A stretch of 64,000 nt of DNA, from the NCBI GenBank assembly GCA_012932295.1, contig JAAONU010000011.1, positions 41,170,352-41,234,351 of the forward strand, read 5' to 3'. Below, one piece after another: positions 22,157 through 32,200 of the stretch. A program made the translations under genes and the position numbers. Position 1 is the stretch's first letter. Each line of letters begins with the position of its first letter. The notes beneath the pieces were generated by a model. It worked only from the letters and a program-made list of their open reading frames with translations, did not search any database and was not told the DNA's origin. The DNA comes from Cyclina sinensis (Eukaryota; Mollusca; Bivalvia; Venerida; Veneridae).

Positions 22157-22370
22157 CTTATTCAAACAATTATTCAATAAGTACACGCTATAACAATAAT
22201 AATTAAAGTAAAAGGAAGTTTAAGAAGACAGTAAAAAAGTAAAATAAAAAAAATAAATCTAAGTATGTGATTGATCTCCAGATTTTTTAACTAAGGTAAA
22301 CGTTGTACAGTCCATGCACTCAAGGGATCATCTTGATGGATTTAAAGACCACGTATATGTACATTTTCTT

Positions 22371-23945
22371 AAACAAGTGGGCCATGATGGCGCTATACAC
22401 TCAGCTGATATCATAGACTTGAGGATATGGTCAAAACATCACAATCACGATCATTAAAACAGAATTATGAGAAAAATTTACTTGAAATAAACTTCAAAAT
22501 AACTTCAAATAAAATCATCTGCAAGACACTTTGTCAGCAGAATATCATGAAGTTTCATGTTGATACATGATTTTATGCTCTGGACAAAAATAAGAATGAA
22601 CAAGACCTGTTCGCAGGCAGCACGCTCCACTTTTCTCAGTGCTGGATAATAAATTATAAGCGAAGTCAAACAAGAAGCCCAAGTGAAAAAAAATCGAGAG
22701 GGGGAGGGTAAGTAGCTAGTCAAATAAGTAGAAAATCTAATAAACAAAAAAATGGAAAGGGGGGGAGGGGGGGGGTTAATATGGTGGGGAGGTAAGTAGA
22801 GAGAGGGGGTTCCCATGCACTGGGGAGTCAAGTACTTATGTATTTAAAAAATATAATGGAAAAAAATTTGGTGGGTGAGATGGAGTTGGTGCGGGGGAGT
22901 ACTGACCCATCTCATGTAAGTTAAGTTTATTTCAAAGCTTAAGTTCTTTTCCAATACAGGAGAAAAAAGATTTTTTTTAAAAAAATGAGGAGGGGGGGGG
23001 GTCCCATACATGGGTGTGTGTGTGGGGGGGTGGGGGTACCTACATATTTAAAGAAAAAAGATAATTATAATGAAAAAAATAAATATTAGGGGTGGAGGTA
23101 ATGACCATGGGGGGGGAGTGGGGGGAAGGAGTAGTCACTTCATACCTACATATTTAAAAAAAAAATAAAAAAAAATGCAGGAGGGGGGAGGGTAACACTG
23201 GGGTTGGGGTCCCGTATATTGTCAGGAGGTGTCAAGTACTTAAATATTTAAAAAAAACAAAGATAATCATAATGAGAAAAGATATGGAGTGGGGGTTAAT
23301 GCCGGGGGGGGCCGGGGCGGAGGCTGGAGAATACTTACCCATCATATGTAAGTTAAAGTTTATTTCTAGGCTTAAGAAGTTTTCTTCTCTATATATAAGC
23401 AAAATCAAGTGACCCCTTTGGTGCGACTAACTTTGACCCAAGGAACATAGGTACCAATAATCATTGCAGGGTGCTGGTGATCAAGTATTCAAAGATTGAA
23501 TGAATCTTTGACACTTTTTGAGAAATGGACATTTACAAAAAGGTTAATGAAGAAATTTTAAGTTGAAAAAAGGTGCCTAATTTTGCAAAAATAAATTTGA
23601 GGGTTATCTGCCCTTGTGAAATGGTGTCACATTTGGATAGTGAACATGTAGCTATTATAGTTTCTGAGAAATGGACCTAAACAAAAATGTTAACCAATGC
23701 TGACGCCAATGAGGGGGTCATGACAAAAGCTTCACTTTTTTTCTTCGAAACTCCAAAATGATGGAAAAGAAATATTATAGTACATAAGCAAAATACTTAT
23801 GGTGTTTCAAGTTGATACCTCCAATACTTTTGGAGCTATGTTCCATACAAAAAATAATCATGACAAATTACAAAAGGCAAGATCTCCAATATCATGCAAA
23901 AGGAGTTATGGTTCATATATACAGCGCTTCTCAACAAAAACATCT
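22371..23945. repeat. Dispersed repeat with G-run blocks, left portion
   Basis: Contains CAGTGCTGGATAATAAATTA and AAACAAGAAGCCCAAGTGAA, also found at 35925-35985. The block GCAAAATCAAGTGACCCCTT through GAGGGTTATCTGCCC is also found at 38354-38583. Between them are several G runs of 7 or more (about 22758-22775, 22990-23030, 23110-23130, 23298-23320). I see no gene. This dispersed repeat is interrupted or flanked by the TIR element that starts at 23950. Confidence 0.7.
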
Positions 23946-24684
23946 ATGACGTGGGCTTAGCGCAAAACGGTCGTAACTGACATTTTTAAAAAAAAAATGT
24001 TTTTCTTTTTTCCTATTATTTTAAAGGTGTCTTTTACCTGTGAAAAAATTAACATTTATATCTGCACAGAAACCTGTTAAAATAGTCAGATGGCATAAGA
24101 TTGTATCAGACTGCTTTAGTGCAAAACCGTCGTAACTGCAGTTGCGACCGTTTTGCATCTAAAAATAGATGTAAATGAACTGAGAGGGAAGCAACTAATT
24201 TTTATACATATGACCTCATCACTGACATAAGTGATGATGTTATTGTATTTTGTTTATTTGACCTTGTCCTTACTGTTTGGTCACACATGTTGCTTAAAAT
24301 GTAAGAAAAGGAAAGAAATTGGCAAATGACTAAAAGCTATAATTTGAAATAGTGATTATCCATGAATATAACAAAGAAGTTGATAAAATGAATCTTAAAA
24401 GATTTGCAGTTACTTTATGGAAATATGTATGAATTTAGATAACTCTATTTGATATTCATTATTACCTATTTATTATATGGATCCATCAGTTAAACTTCAG
24501 GTTAAAGCAAAATGCATTTTGAATAAAAATATGCTTTGTATCAAACTGTATGTTTATAGGTCTGTCAGTTCAGACTTTTTATAATGGTAAACAAAATACT
24601 TATTTTGCACCCTAGTAAATGATAGACCTTATTCGAAACTTCCTTTACATACACAATTTCTAATGTTAAGAAAAAATGAACATA

Positions 24685-24770
24685 GTTAAAGGAACTCTTC
24701 ATCAAGGGCAGGGTTCATTTAGAGGGAATGGCCGACAATGTGTCACATATGCTTTGACAGCTGCTTTTTG
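24685..24770 (+). pseudogene. Left-arm fragment of protease-like gene
   Basis: Reads GTLHQGQGSFRGNGRQCVTY then ALTAAF and two stops. It matches the minus-strand copy at 28040-27960, which has lost one base in the run before GNGRQC. The HQG and RQC motifs resemble the start of the catalytic domain of tegument-USP-like/OTU-like cysteine proteases. The rest of the domain is missing in this arm. Confidence 0.5.
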
Positions 24771-24857
24771 ATAATGATTATGAGCACATCATTAGAAGTG
24801 GCATTAGCTTTAGACTTCTTGAACCAGTGTCTGATCTTATGATGAATATAGTTTGTT

Positions 24858-25047
24858 AAGGTTAGTGCACACCTTCGATAATTGTATAAATTCAACCTCT
24901 GACAACTGCACCAGGGAATCAATTCTTCGGCTCTGTGGTGAGAGCGTTGGTGTGTCAGGCAGGAGATCAGGGTTCGAATCCTGATCTAGGTTGTGTATTC
25001 TAAGATGCACTGCATCTTTCTGTTATGAACTCTCATGTTTGTAAGAT
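24858..25047 (+). mobile_element. tRNA-derived SINE (third family), copy a
   Basis: About 190 bp: GTTAGTGCACACCTTCGATA at the left, A-box-like GGCTCTGTGGTGAGAGCG, B-box GGTTCGAATCC at 24971-24981, and right end TGCATCTTTCTGTTATGAAC. It aligns along its length with the copy at 25202-25390. Confidence 0.8.
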
Positions 25048-25201
25048 GGGGGCTCGTCTTGGATGACCTGTCCTATACTTCGTTGTAAAAATTGATTCTA
25101 AAATAGAATCTTTCAAAATTTCTGTCTGATCCATTGATTTACAAAATACACAATACCATTCGTCATCATAAATGATGACTTTCTCAAGAGGGGATGTGTT
25201 A

Positions 25202-25390
25202 CGGTCTAGTGCACACCATCGATATTTGTATAAATACAACCTCTGGCAACTGTATCAGGGAATCGATTCTTTGGCTCAGTGGTTAGAGCGTTGGCGTGTC
25301 ATGCGGGAAATCGAGGTTCAAATCCCACTCTGGGTTGTGTGTTCTTTGATGTGTTGCATCTTTCTGTTATGAACTTTCATGTTCGTAAGA
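25202..25390 (+). mobile_element. tRNA-derived SINE (third family), copy b
   Basis: Left end GTCTAGTGCACACCATCGAT, A-box TGGCTCAGTGGTTAGAGCG (25272-25290), B-box GGTTCAAATCC (25315-25325), right end TGCATCTTTCTGTTATGAAC. Same orientation as copy a, about 340 bp downstream. Together the two occupy the place where the right arm has the rest of the protease-like frame. Confidence 0.8.
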
Positions 25391-25399
25391 AGTTGCAAA

Positions 25400-25507
25400 C
25401 TTTACATGGCAGATGATGCAATAACAAAGGCAAATTGTGTTTTTGGTGTAGGTTCTGATTCAGATGACAGTAGCTACAGATTTGAAGAAGCAGTTAGTCG
25501 CCATTAG
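25400..25507 (+). pseudogene. Left-arm fragment of acidic exon
   Basis: An acceptor-like GGTGTAG precedes GTTCTGATTCAGATGACAGT, encoding SDSDDSSYRFEEAVS before a TAG. It is the mirror copy of the minus-strand frame starting at 27338. The fragment ends where the nested palindromic insert begins. Confidence 0.5.
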
Positions 25508-26062
25508 ACCTTGGGCAACAGTTCGAAACGTCTTTGGGACAATAGTTTTGACTGTTCCCCTAAAACACACATGAAATAACTGTTTTATTACCTAATGCTC
25601 TATATAACTGTTTAAACACCTAATATTCAATACAATTTGACCAAATCAAGATTTTTTTCACCAGTTGTTGGCTGAGGACTGATCATCATACGTAAATGCT
25701 TGGTTTGTTTAGGCTAAAAGCCGGTACAGATCCAACACCCAACTCGGGTACAATAAAAATATGAAATGGAATTAAATGGACGTAAAGTGTCGTCAGGGTC
25801 CTTGAAAAACATACATGTATTCAATTATAGTAACTTTCACTTTATAACATCCTATTGCGCATCCTATTGTGCACAATGAAAGCATATGATTGGTTCAAAA
25901 GTCAACTATGAAACAGTTCAAACTATTGCCCAGTCAAATGTTTGAACTGTTGCCTGGACCTGAATAAATTGTTGCTGGCATATTTGAAAGATGGAAAAAA
26001 TGCCAGGAAACAAGCAAAAATAATGAATTACAAGTTATATAGAGCATTAGGTAATAATAGTA
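25505..26062. mobile_element. Nested palindromic insert
   Basis: TTATTACCTAATGCTCTATA at 25586-25605 is mirrored by TATAGAGCATTAGGTAATAA at 26037-26056. Outer GGGCAACAGTTCGAAACG (25512) is echoed inverted by GTTTGAACTGTTGCCTGG (25940). Non-coding. It looks like a MITE inserted at the centre of the larger element; exact ends uncertain. Confidence 0.5.
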
Positions 26063-26064
26063 TT

Positions 26065-27068
26065 TTCACTCTCAAAATCTAGATCAGTATTAAATTTTGC
26101 ACTCTCAACAGCTACATCGGGCTTTTCTCTTTCAACACCTACATTGGTCTTTTTACTCTAAACACCTACATCAGTATTATCACTATCATTACCTAAATAC
26201 GTATTTGCACACTCAACACCTACAATGGTCTCTCCACTTTCAACACCTAAATCTGTATTTTCACTTTCAGCACCTACATCAGTATTTTCATGCTCAACAC
26301 TTACTTCATAATTTTCACTCCAACACCAACATCAGTCTTTTCGCTCTCAACACCTACATCAGTATTTTCACTATCAGCACCTACATCAGTATTTTCACTC
26401 TCAACACCTACATCAGTATTTTCACTCTCAAAACCTACATCAGTATTTTCACTATCAGCACCTACATCAGTATTTTCACTATCAGCACCTACATCAGTAT
26501 TTTCACTCTCAACACCTACATCAGTATTTTTACTATCAGCACCTACATCATATTTCACTCTCAACACCTACATCAGTATTTTCACTCTCAACACCTACAT
26601 CAGTATTTTCACTCTCAACACCTACATCAGTATTTTAACTCTCAACACCTACATCAGTATTTTCACTCTCAACACCTACATCAGTATTTTCTCTCTCAAC
26701 ACCTACATCAGTATTTTCACTCTCAACACCTACATCAGAATTTTCGATCTCAACACCTTCATCAGTATTTTCACTCTCAACACCTACATCAGTATTTTAA
26801 CTCTCAACACCTACATCAGTATTTTCACTCTCAACACCTACATCAGTATTTTCACTCTCAACACCTACATCAGTATTTTCACTCTCAACACCTACATCAG
26901 TATTTACACTATCAGCACCTACATCAGTATTTTCACTCTCAACACCTACATCAGTATTTTCACTCTCAACACCTACATCAGTATTTTCACTATCAGCACC
27001 TACATCAGTATTTTCACTATCAACACCTACATCAGTATTTTCACTATCAGCACCTACATCAGTATTTT
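26065..27068 (-). repeat. 27-bp minisatellite, about 37 copies, coding-like on the minus strand
   Basis: On the minus strand the unit reads GAAAATACTGATGTAGGTGT then TGAGAGT, a 9-residue acidic repeat E-N-T-D-V-G-(V/A)-(E/D)-S. Units alternate GTTGAGAGT and GCTGATAGT. The left part (26065-26340) is more diverged. Because 27 is a multiple of three, both strands show long open frames: plus-strand frames of 344 and 274 codons, rich in H/Q/Y or T/S/F, are shadows. In the minus frame there are point stops (TAA for GAA near 26636 and 26796) and one-base losses (near 27068 and 26550), so it is now broken. Confidence 0.85.
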
Positions 27069-27338
27069 ACTATCAAGACTGCTATTACCAATAACATTGC
27101 TACTTTCATCATAATGACTGTCATCTACTAAATAACTGTTAGTACATCTAAGGATCTTATCACTGTTGTCCAATTCAGATAGAACTGCTTCAACTTTACT
27201 ACTTATATTATCCAAGTCTTCAGCTCTGGAGCTATTAATTGCTTTTTCAAATCTGTAGCTATTGTCATCTGAATCAGAATCTACAACAAGAGCAAATTTT
27301 GCCTTTGCTATTGCTTCATTGCCATGTAAAACTTTCAA
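27054..27338 (-). pseudogene. Acidic protein exon leading into the 27-bp repeat
   Basis: After a TTGTTGTAG acceptor-like site the frame reads DSDSDDNSYRFEKAINSS and continues for about 80 residues rich in D, S and N. It reaches SSLDS and then loses frame by a one-base deletion just before the first 27-bp unit. With that base ignored, it would continue into the E-N-T-D-V-G repeat. It has a mirror copy at 25400-25507. Function unknown; low-complexity acidic protein. Confidence 0.5.
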
Positions 27339-27361
27339 CTGTATTAACCATCAGACACTGG

Positions 27362-28050
27362 TTAAGAAAGGCTAAAACTAATGTCACTATCTGTTGTATT
27401 TTCACTGATTTTGATTATGTTTTGTGTAATAGGCTTAGCAATGGCAGCAATTTCAAAAGGAGTGGGTTGTTCCAAATTTAGAAAGGAAGCACTGAAGATG
27501 CCAAATAAAGTTACACAAATTAAAGATATATATTTGTGTTCCTTCAGATATGCTGTGCCATCTGGGGCTAACATACCTAAATCATTTCTGCTGTGCAAGT
27601 CAAACAGATAATAACAATCTACATTTTTAAGGATGTTGGTAGAATAACAATGTTCAGACTTTCCTATAGTCAATGAACAACCTGTCATCACATGAGCTTT
27701 CATAAGAGAATCAACAGCATCATTTAAAGAATGGAATAGGGCACTAGTTGAATAAGTCTGTAAGGTGCAATGAGGAAGACTAGATGTTGTTGCAACTGTT
27801 GCAGGAATGTTATCAATGTTAAGATAATTGACTTCAGTTTCTCCAATCAAGGACACAATCATAAAGATTATCTCCATTAATTTTGTTAAGATCTAGTCAA
27901 AGTCTTCTGATGCCCATAATCTTGGAGGATATTTTTGGCTTTCAAAAACAGCTGTCAAAGCATTTGTGACACACTGTCGGCCATTCCTCTAGAGGAACCC
28001 TGCTCTTGATGAAGAGTCCCCCCAACTATGTTCATTTTTCTTAAATATTA
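27362..28050 (-). pseudogene. Cysteine-protease-like (tegument-USP/OTU-like) remnant
   Basis: Read from 28050 downward: HQ-x-QG, then after a one-base loss GRQCVTNALTAVFES, YPPRLWASEDFD, a TAG, ILTKLMEIIF, and later CYYLFDLHSRNDLGMLAPDG and TAYL. The order HQG / QC-x-NAL / W-x-x-DxD-x-IL / hhhFD-x-HSRxxxG-x-x-x-(D)GTA is what I associate with herpesvirus-tegument-type (peptidase C76-like) and OTU-like cysteine proteases found in some eukaryotic mobile elements. The QC Cys and the HSR His would be the catalytic pair. The 171-codon open part (27877-27362) follows an in-frame stop and a frameshift, so the copy is dead. The assignment rests on motifs only. A plus-strand mirror fragment lies at 24685. 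Confidence 0.5.
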
Positions 28051-28730
28051 GTTATGTAACACTTTCGACCTTTTCTATCATTCTAGAAACACTGTCCTAA
28101 TTCCTTTAGCTGTTATTCTGGGACAATTGAGGGCTGAGTGTTTACCAGTTACAAGAGCAAAATGTAAACCAACAGATAAATGACAGACCTTTTATTGTTA
28201 GTTTGTTGTGTATACTGAAGAAGTACTTTGTGCCTTGCATTATACAGAATGAAGTAAACATTGCAGATAATTAAATTTTATTATTTCATTCTTTTCCTGT
28301 GTTAGATATCAGCTTCTCAATGCTTGACATTACAGATAATCCATTTGTAACCTTAATTAAATGCAATATTTCTGAGTAATTATTTTTTACATATGAAATA
28401 AGAAACTTAAAAAAAAAAATTAGCAGTTAAATATAAACTTTCAATGATAAAATTTTAGATTCAGTTTCATGATACGACTGTTTGGCAAAAAATTTTTTTT
28501 CGTCATTTTCAGCGCAAAACAGTCGTAAGTCAGTTTTTCACAAACTTCTTGTTTAATACATTAATTAAATAAACATCAAAACTCTTAATATAAAATTAAT
28601 GCAAAAACCTTCTTATTTACAAAAGAACATGTTTTTCATCAAAATCTAAAGATAATGGTAAAGCTTTTTCACTCTCCTGAAAAGTTTCCAAAATTTCAGT
28701 TACAACCGTTTTGCGCTAGGCCCACGATGA

Positions 28731-29040
28731 GTATATGAGTTTCGACCTGATACCTCAATTACTTATTTGATTAAGCTCCAGATAAAAATAAAGTAAGAAA
28801 AATTACCAAGTACAATAACCCCAAAAATAACCAAGAGAGTTATGGCCCTTGGGCACTGCTCATCGCCTCAATGACCTCTCTCAACTTCTGAATATTCGAG
28901 TTAATACCTCCAATACTTTTTGAGTTATCCCCCAAACAAGCAAAACCCGATGACCAGAAGGCCAAGCTGTTTCGAGTATACCTGTGACAGATTCTTTATT
29001 GTAATGTCTACATTTTATTTAATCTGTCTTTAAATAACAG
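28731..29040. repeat. Dispersed repeat, continuation right of the TIR element
   Basis: Contains blocks such as TTAATACCTCCAATACTTTT and GAGTTATGGCCCTTGGGCA. The first is also present before the element (GTTGATACCTCCAATACTTT, 23810), so the TIR element appears to sit inside this repeat. Confidence 0.5.
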
Positions 29041-29209
29041 ACTTTATTTTCTTCCATGGAAGTGCACTTAAAACACTACACTATCTCTGAGCATTTGAAC
29101 AGTCCAGTATTTCAGGAACCTTTTCTTATCTAATATTTTTTGCAAACTGTTGTTCAAGTGCAATCTTTTGGGTTGGTCTCCATACATATTTTTCTGATGT
29201 TTTAACACG

Positions 29210-29292
29210 TTAAACTTTGAAATATCTGTCGAATAAATTAGCTTCCTCTTTTTTTCCTTTTGTTTGCTCCTGGGCTTCCCCATCACCAATAA
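29210..29292 (-). CDS. Candidate terminal exon of the tandem-exon gene
   Basis: Acceptor TAATTTTCAG precedes 29292. Joined in phase 1 to the repeated exons it encodes V, then IGDGEAQEQTKGKKEEANLF, DRYFKV and a TAA at 29210. Read in phase 0 the same exon stays open much longer, to 29068 (74 residues, basic, with a nuclear-localisation-like KPRSKQKEKKRK). That may be the true frame if another exon intervenes. AATAAA signals on the minus strand at 29048-29043 and near 28995 suit a 3' end here. Confidence 0.5.
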
Positions 29293-32200
29293 CTGAAAAT
29301 TAGTTGTTAATCTTGATAATCTTTTGTTAATGTGTTCTTGATATATATATATATATATTTTGTTTGCTAATTGATAATATATCAGAATCTAAATTCCATA
29401 TACCAACATTAATCTAGTTTAAATAAATGTATGCAGTTCTACATGGAGAATGCATTTAGGTAAGGCTTAATGAACATTAAAACAAAATAGGTATTCTAGA
29501 AGGTAACTGATGATATTTCTTCAGTTTCATAAAATGTCACTAGACATTAAATAACTGGCCACTTATTACGATTTACATGTTGTTGTTTTTTTAATCATTG
29601 CAATAAATTGTAACAATATAATTGAATATAACTGAATTTTCTACAAATTCAAAATATATCCTGTCTTAAAATTTAAACATTTCAGAGATATTCTGTTTAC
29701 ATACATACTACAACCATTATACAAAGCGAATATGAAATTTAATCTTACAAACTGGAGTCTACAAAAATGTGTGTTACTCTATCAAAACCTTCATATTCAC
29801 TACATTTTGTAAAAGTTACCTTGCACTAGACAAAAACCATCTGATTCACTCAGTTCAGCTTCTGTATTATCTGACTTGTCAGTGTCAACATCAGTTTCTG
29901 TAGAAAAACATCAAAATCAGTTATTTGACATTGGTATTTAACCAGTAAAAAGGTCACAAGTAAATTTTTGCTTTTTTCTACACATTTAAAATGAATCCAG
30001 TCTTAAAATATAAACATTTCAGACATAACAAACTTCAATCTGTTTACATAAATAATACAACCATATACAGAGCTAATATGATGTTTTACAGTTAAATCTT
30101 ACAACTTTTGATGCTCCCCTGCAGTCGATCAATTTACACACTTTCGAAAAAAACAGGAGTCTGGCTACATAATGTGTCTAACTCCATTAAAACCTTAATA
30201 TTCACTACATTTTGTAAAAGTTACCTTGCACTAGACAAAAACCATCTGATTCACTCAGTTCAGCTTCTGTATTATCTGCCTTGTCAGTGTCAACTCAAGT
30301 TTCTGTAGAAAAACAACTGAATCAGTTATTTGACATTGGTATTTAACCAGTAAAATGGTCACAAGTAAAATTTTTCATATTTTCTACAGAATGTATCCTG
30401 TCTTAAATTAAAACATTTAAGAGATAACAAACTTTAAACTGTTAACATAAATACTACAACCATATACAAAGCTAATATGATGTTTTACAGTTTCATCTAA
30501 CAACCTTTGATGCTCCCTGCAGTCGATCAATTTACACACTTTCTACAAAAACAGGAGTCTGGCTACATAATGTGTGTTACTCCATCAAAACCTTCATATT
30601 CACTACATCTTGTTAAAGTTACCTTGCATTTGACAAAAACCACCTGATTCACTCAGTTCAGCTTTTGTATTAATGGCCTTGTCAGTGTGAACACCTGTTT
30701 TTGTAGAAAAACAACAAAATCAGTTTTTTGACATTGATATTTAACCAATAAAAAGGTTACAAGTTAAATTTAAAAATTTATTACAGATTTAAAATGAATC
30801 CTGTCTTAAATCTTAACATTTCAGAGAAAAAAAAAACTTCAAACTGCTAAATTACAAATACAACCATATACAAAACTAGTATGATGTTTTTCAGTTTAAT
30901 CTAACAACCTTTGATACTCCCGTGCAGTCGATCGATTTACACACTTTCGAAAAAAACCAGGAATCTGGCTACAAAATGTGTGTTACTCCATCAAAACCTA
31001 AATATTCACTACATTTTGTAAAAGTTACCTTGTGCTAGACTGAAACCATCTGATTCACTCAGTTCAGTTTCTGTATTAATTGCCTTGTCAGTGTCAACAC
31101 CAGTTTATGTAGAAAAGCAACTGAATCAGTCATTTGACATTGATATTTAACCAGTAAAAATGTCACAAGTAAATTTTTGATATTTTCTACACATTTAAAA
31201 TGTATCCTGTTTTAAAATATAAACATTTCAGAGATAACAAACTTCAAAAGTGTTTACATAAATACTACAACCATATACAAAGCTAACAGAATGTATTACA
31301 ATTGCTCCCCTGCAGTCGATCAATTTACACACTTTCGAAAAAACAGGAGTCTTGCTACAAAATGTGTGTTACTCCATCAAAACCTTAATATTCACTACAT
31401 TTTGTAAAAGTTACCTGCCACTAGACAAAAATCATCTGATTTACTCAGTTCAGCTTCTGTATTGATTGCCTTGTCAGTGTCAACTCCAGTTTCTGTGGAA
31501 AAACAACAGAATCAGTTATTTGTCATTGATATTTAAACAGTAAAAAGGACACAAGTTAAATTCAAATATTTTCTTCACATTTTCAAATATATCCTGTCTT
31601 ATATCTTAACATTTCAGAGATAAAAAACTTCAATCTGCTTAATTACATAATACAACCATATACAAAGCTAATATGATGTTTTACAGTTTCATCTAACAAC
31701 CTTTGATGCTCCTCTGCAGTCGATCAATTTACACACTTTCTACAAAAACAGGAGTCTGACTACAAAATGTGTGTTACTCCATCAAAACCTTCATATTCAC
31801 TACATCTTGTAAAAGTTACCTTGAACTAGACAAAAACCATCTGATTCACTCAGCTCAGCTTCTGTATTATCTGACTTGTCAGTGTCAACTCCAGTTTCTG
31901 TAGAAAAACAACAGAATCAGTTAACTGACATTGGTATTTAACCAGTAAAAAGGTCACAAGTTAAATTTAAATATTTTCTACACATAAAAAAAATATCCTT
32001 TCTTAAATTTAACGATTCCAGAGATAAAAAAACTTCAAACTGTTTACATAAATACTACAACCATATACAAAGCTAATATGATGTAGTACAGTTTAATCTT
32101 TCAAACTTTGATGCTCCCCTGCAGTCGATCAATTTACACACTTTCTACAAAAACAGGAGTCTGGCTACAAAATGTGTGTTACTCCATTAAAACCTTAATA

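Larger units (their letters stand above)
23950..28726. mobile_element. 4.78-kb terminal-inverted-repeat element with inverted internal arms
   Basis: Ends are CGTGGGCTTAGCGCAAAACG and the complement CGTGGGCCTAGCGCAAAACG (about 29 bp of inverted repeat), flanked by a 4-bp direct duplication ATGA (23946-23949, 28727-28730). Subterminal motifs GCAAAACCGTCGTAACTG (24120) and GCGCAAAACAGTCGTAAG (28511) repeat the terminal core and look like transposase-binding sites. Both arms carry the same gene pieces in mirror orientation at matching distances from the ends: a protease-like start at 24690 (plus) and 28040-27960 (minus), and an acidic exon at 25410-25500 (plus) and 27345-27250 (minus). The centre holds a nested palindromic insert and a 27-bp minisatellite. 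No transposase motifs were recognised. Superfamily not assigned. Confidence 0.75.

Noticed and set aside
26097..27131. 344- and 274-codon plus-strand frames rich in H/Q/Y or T/S
   Set aside because: They are shadows of the 27-bp repeat; the flanking coding sequence and its acidic character support the minus strand.
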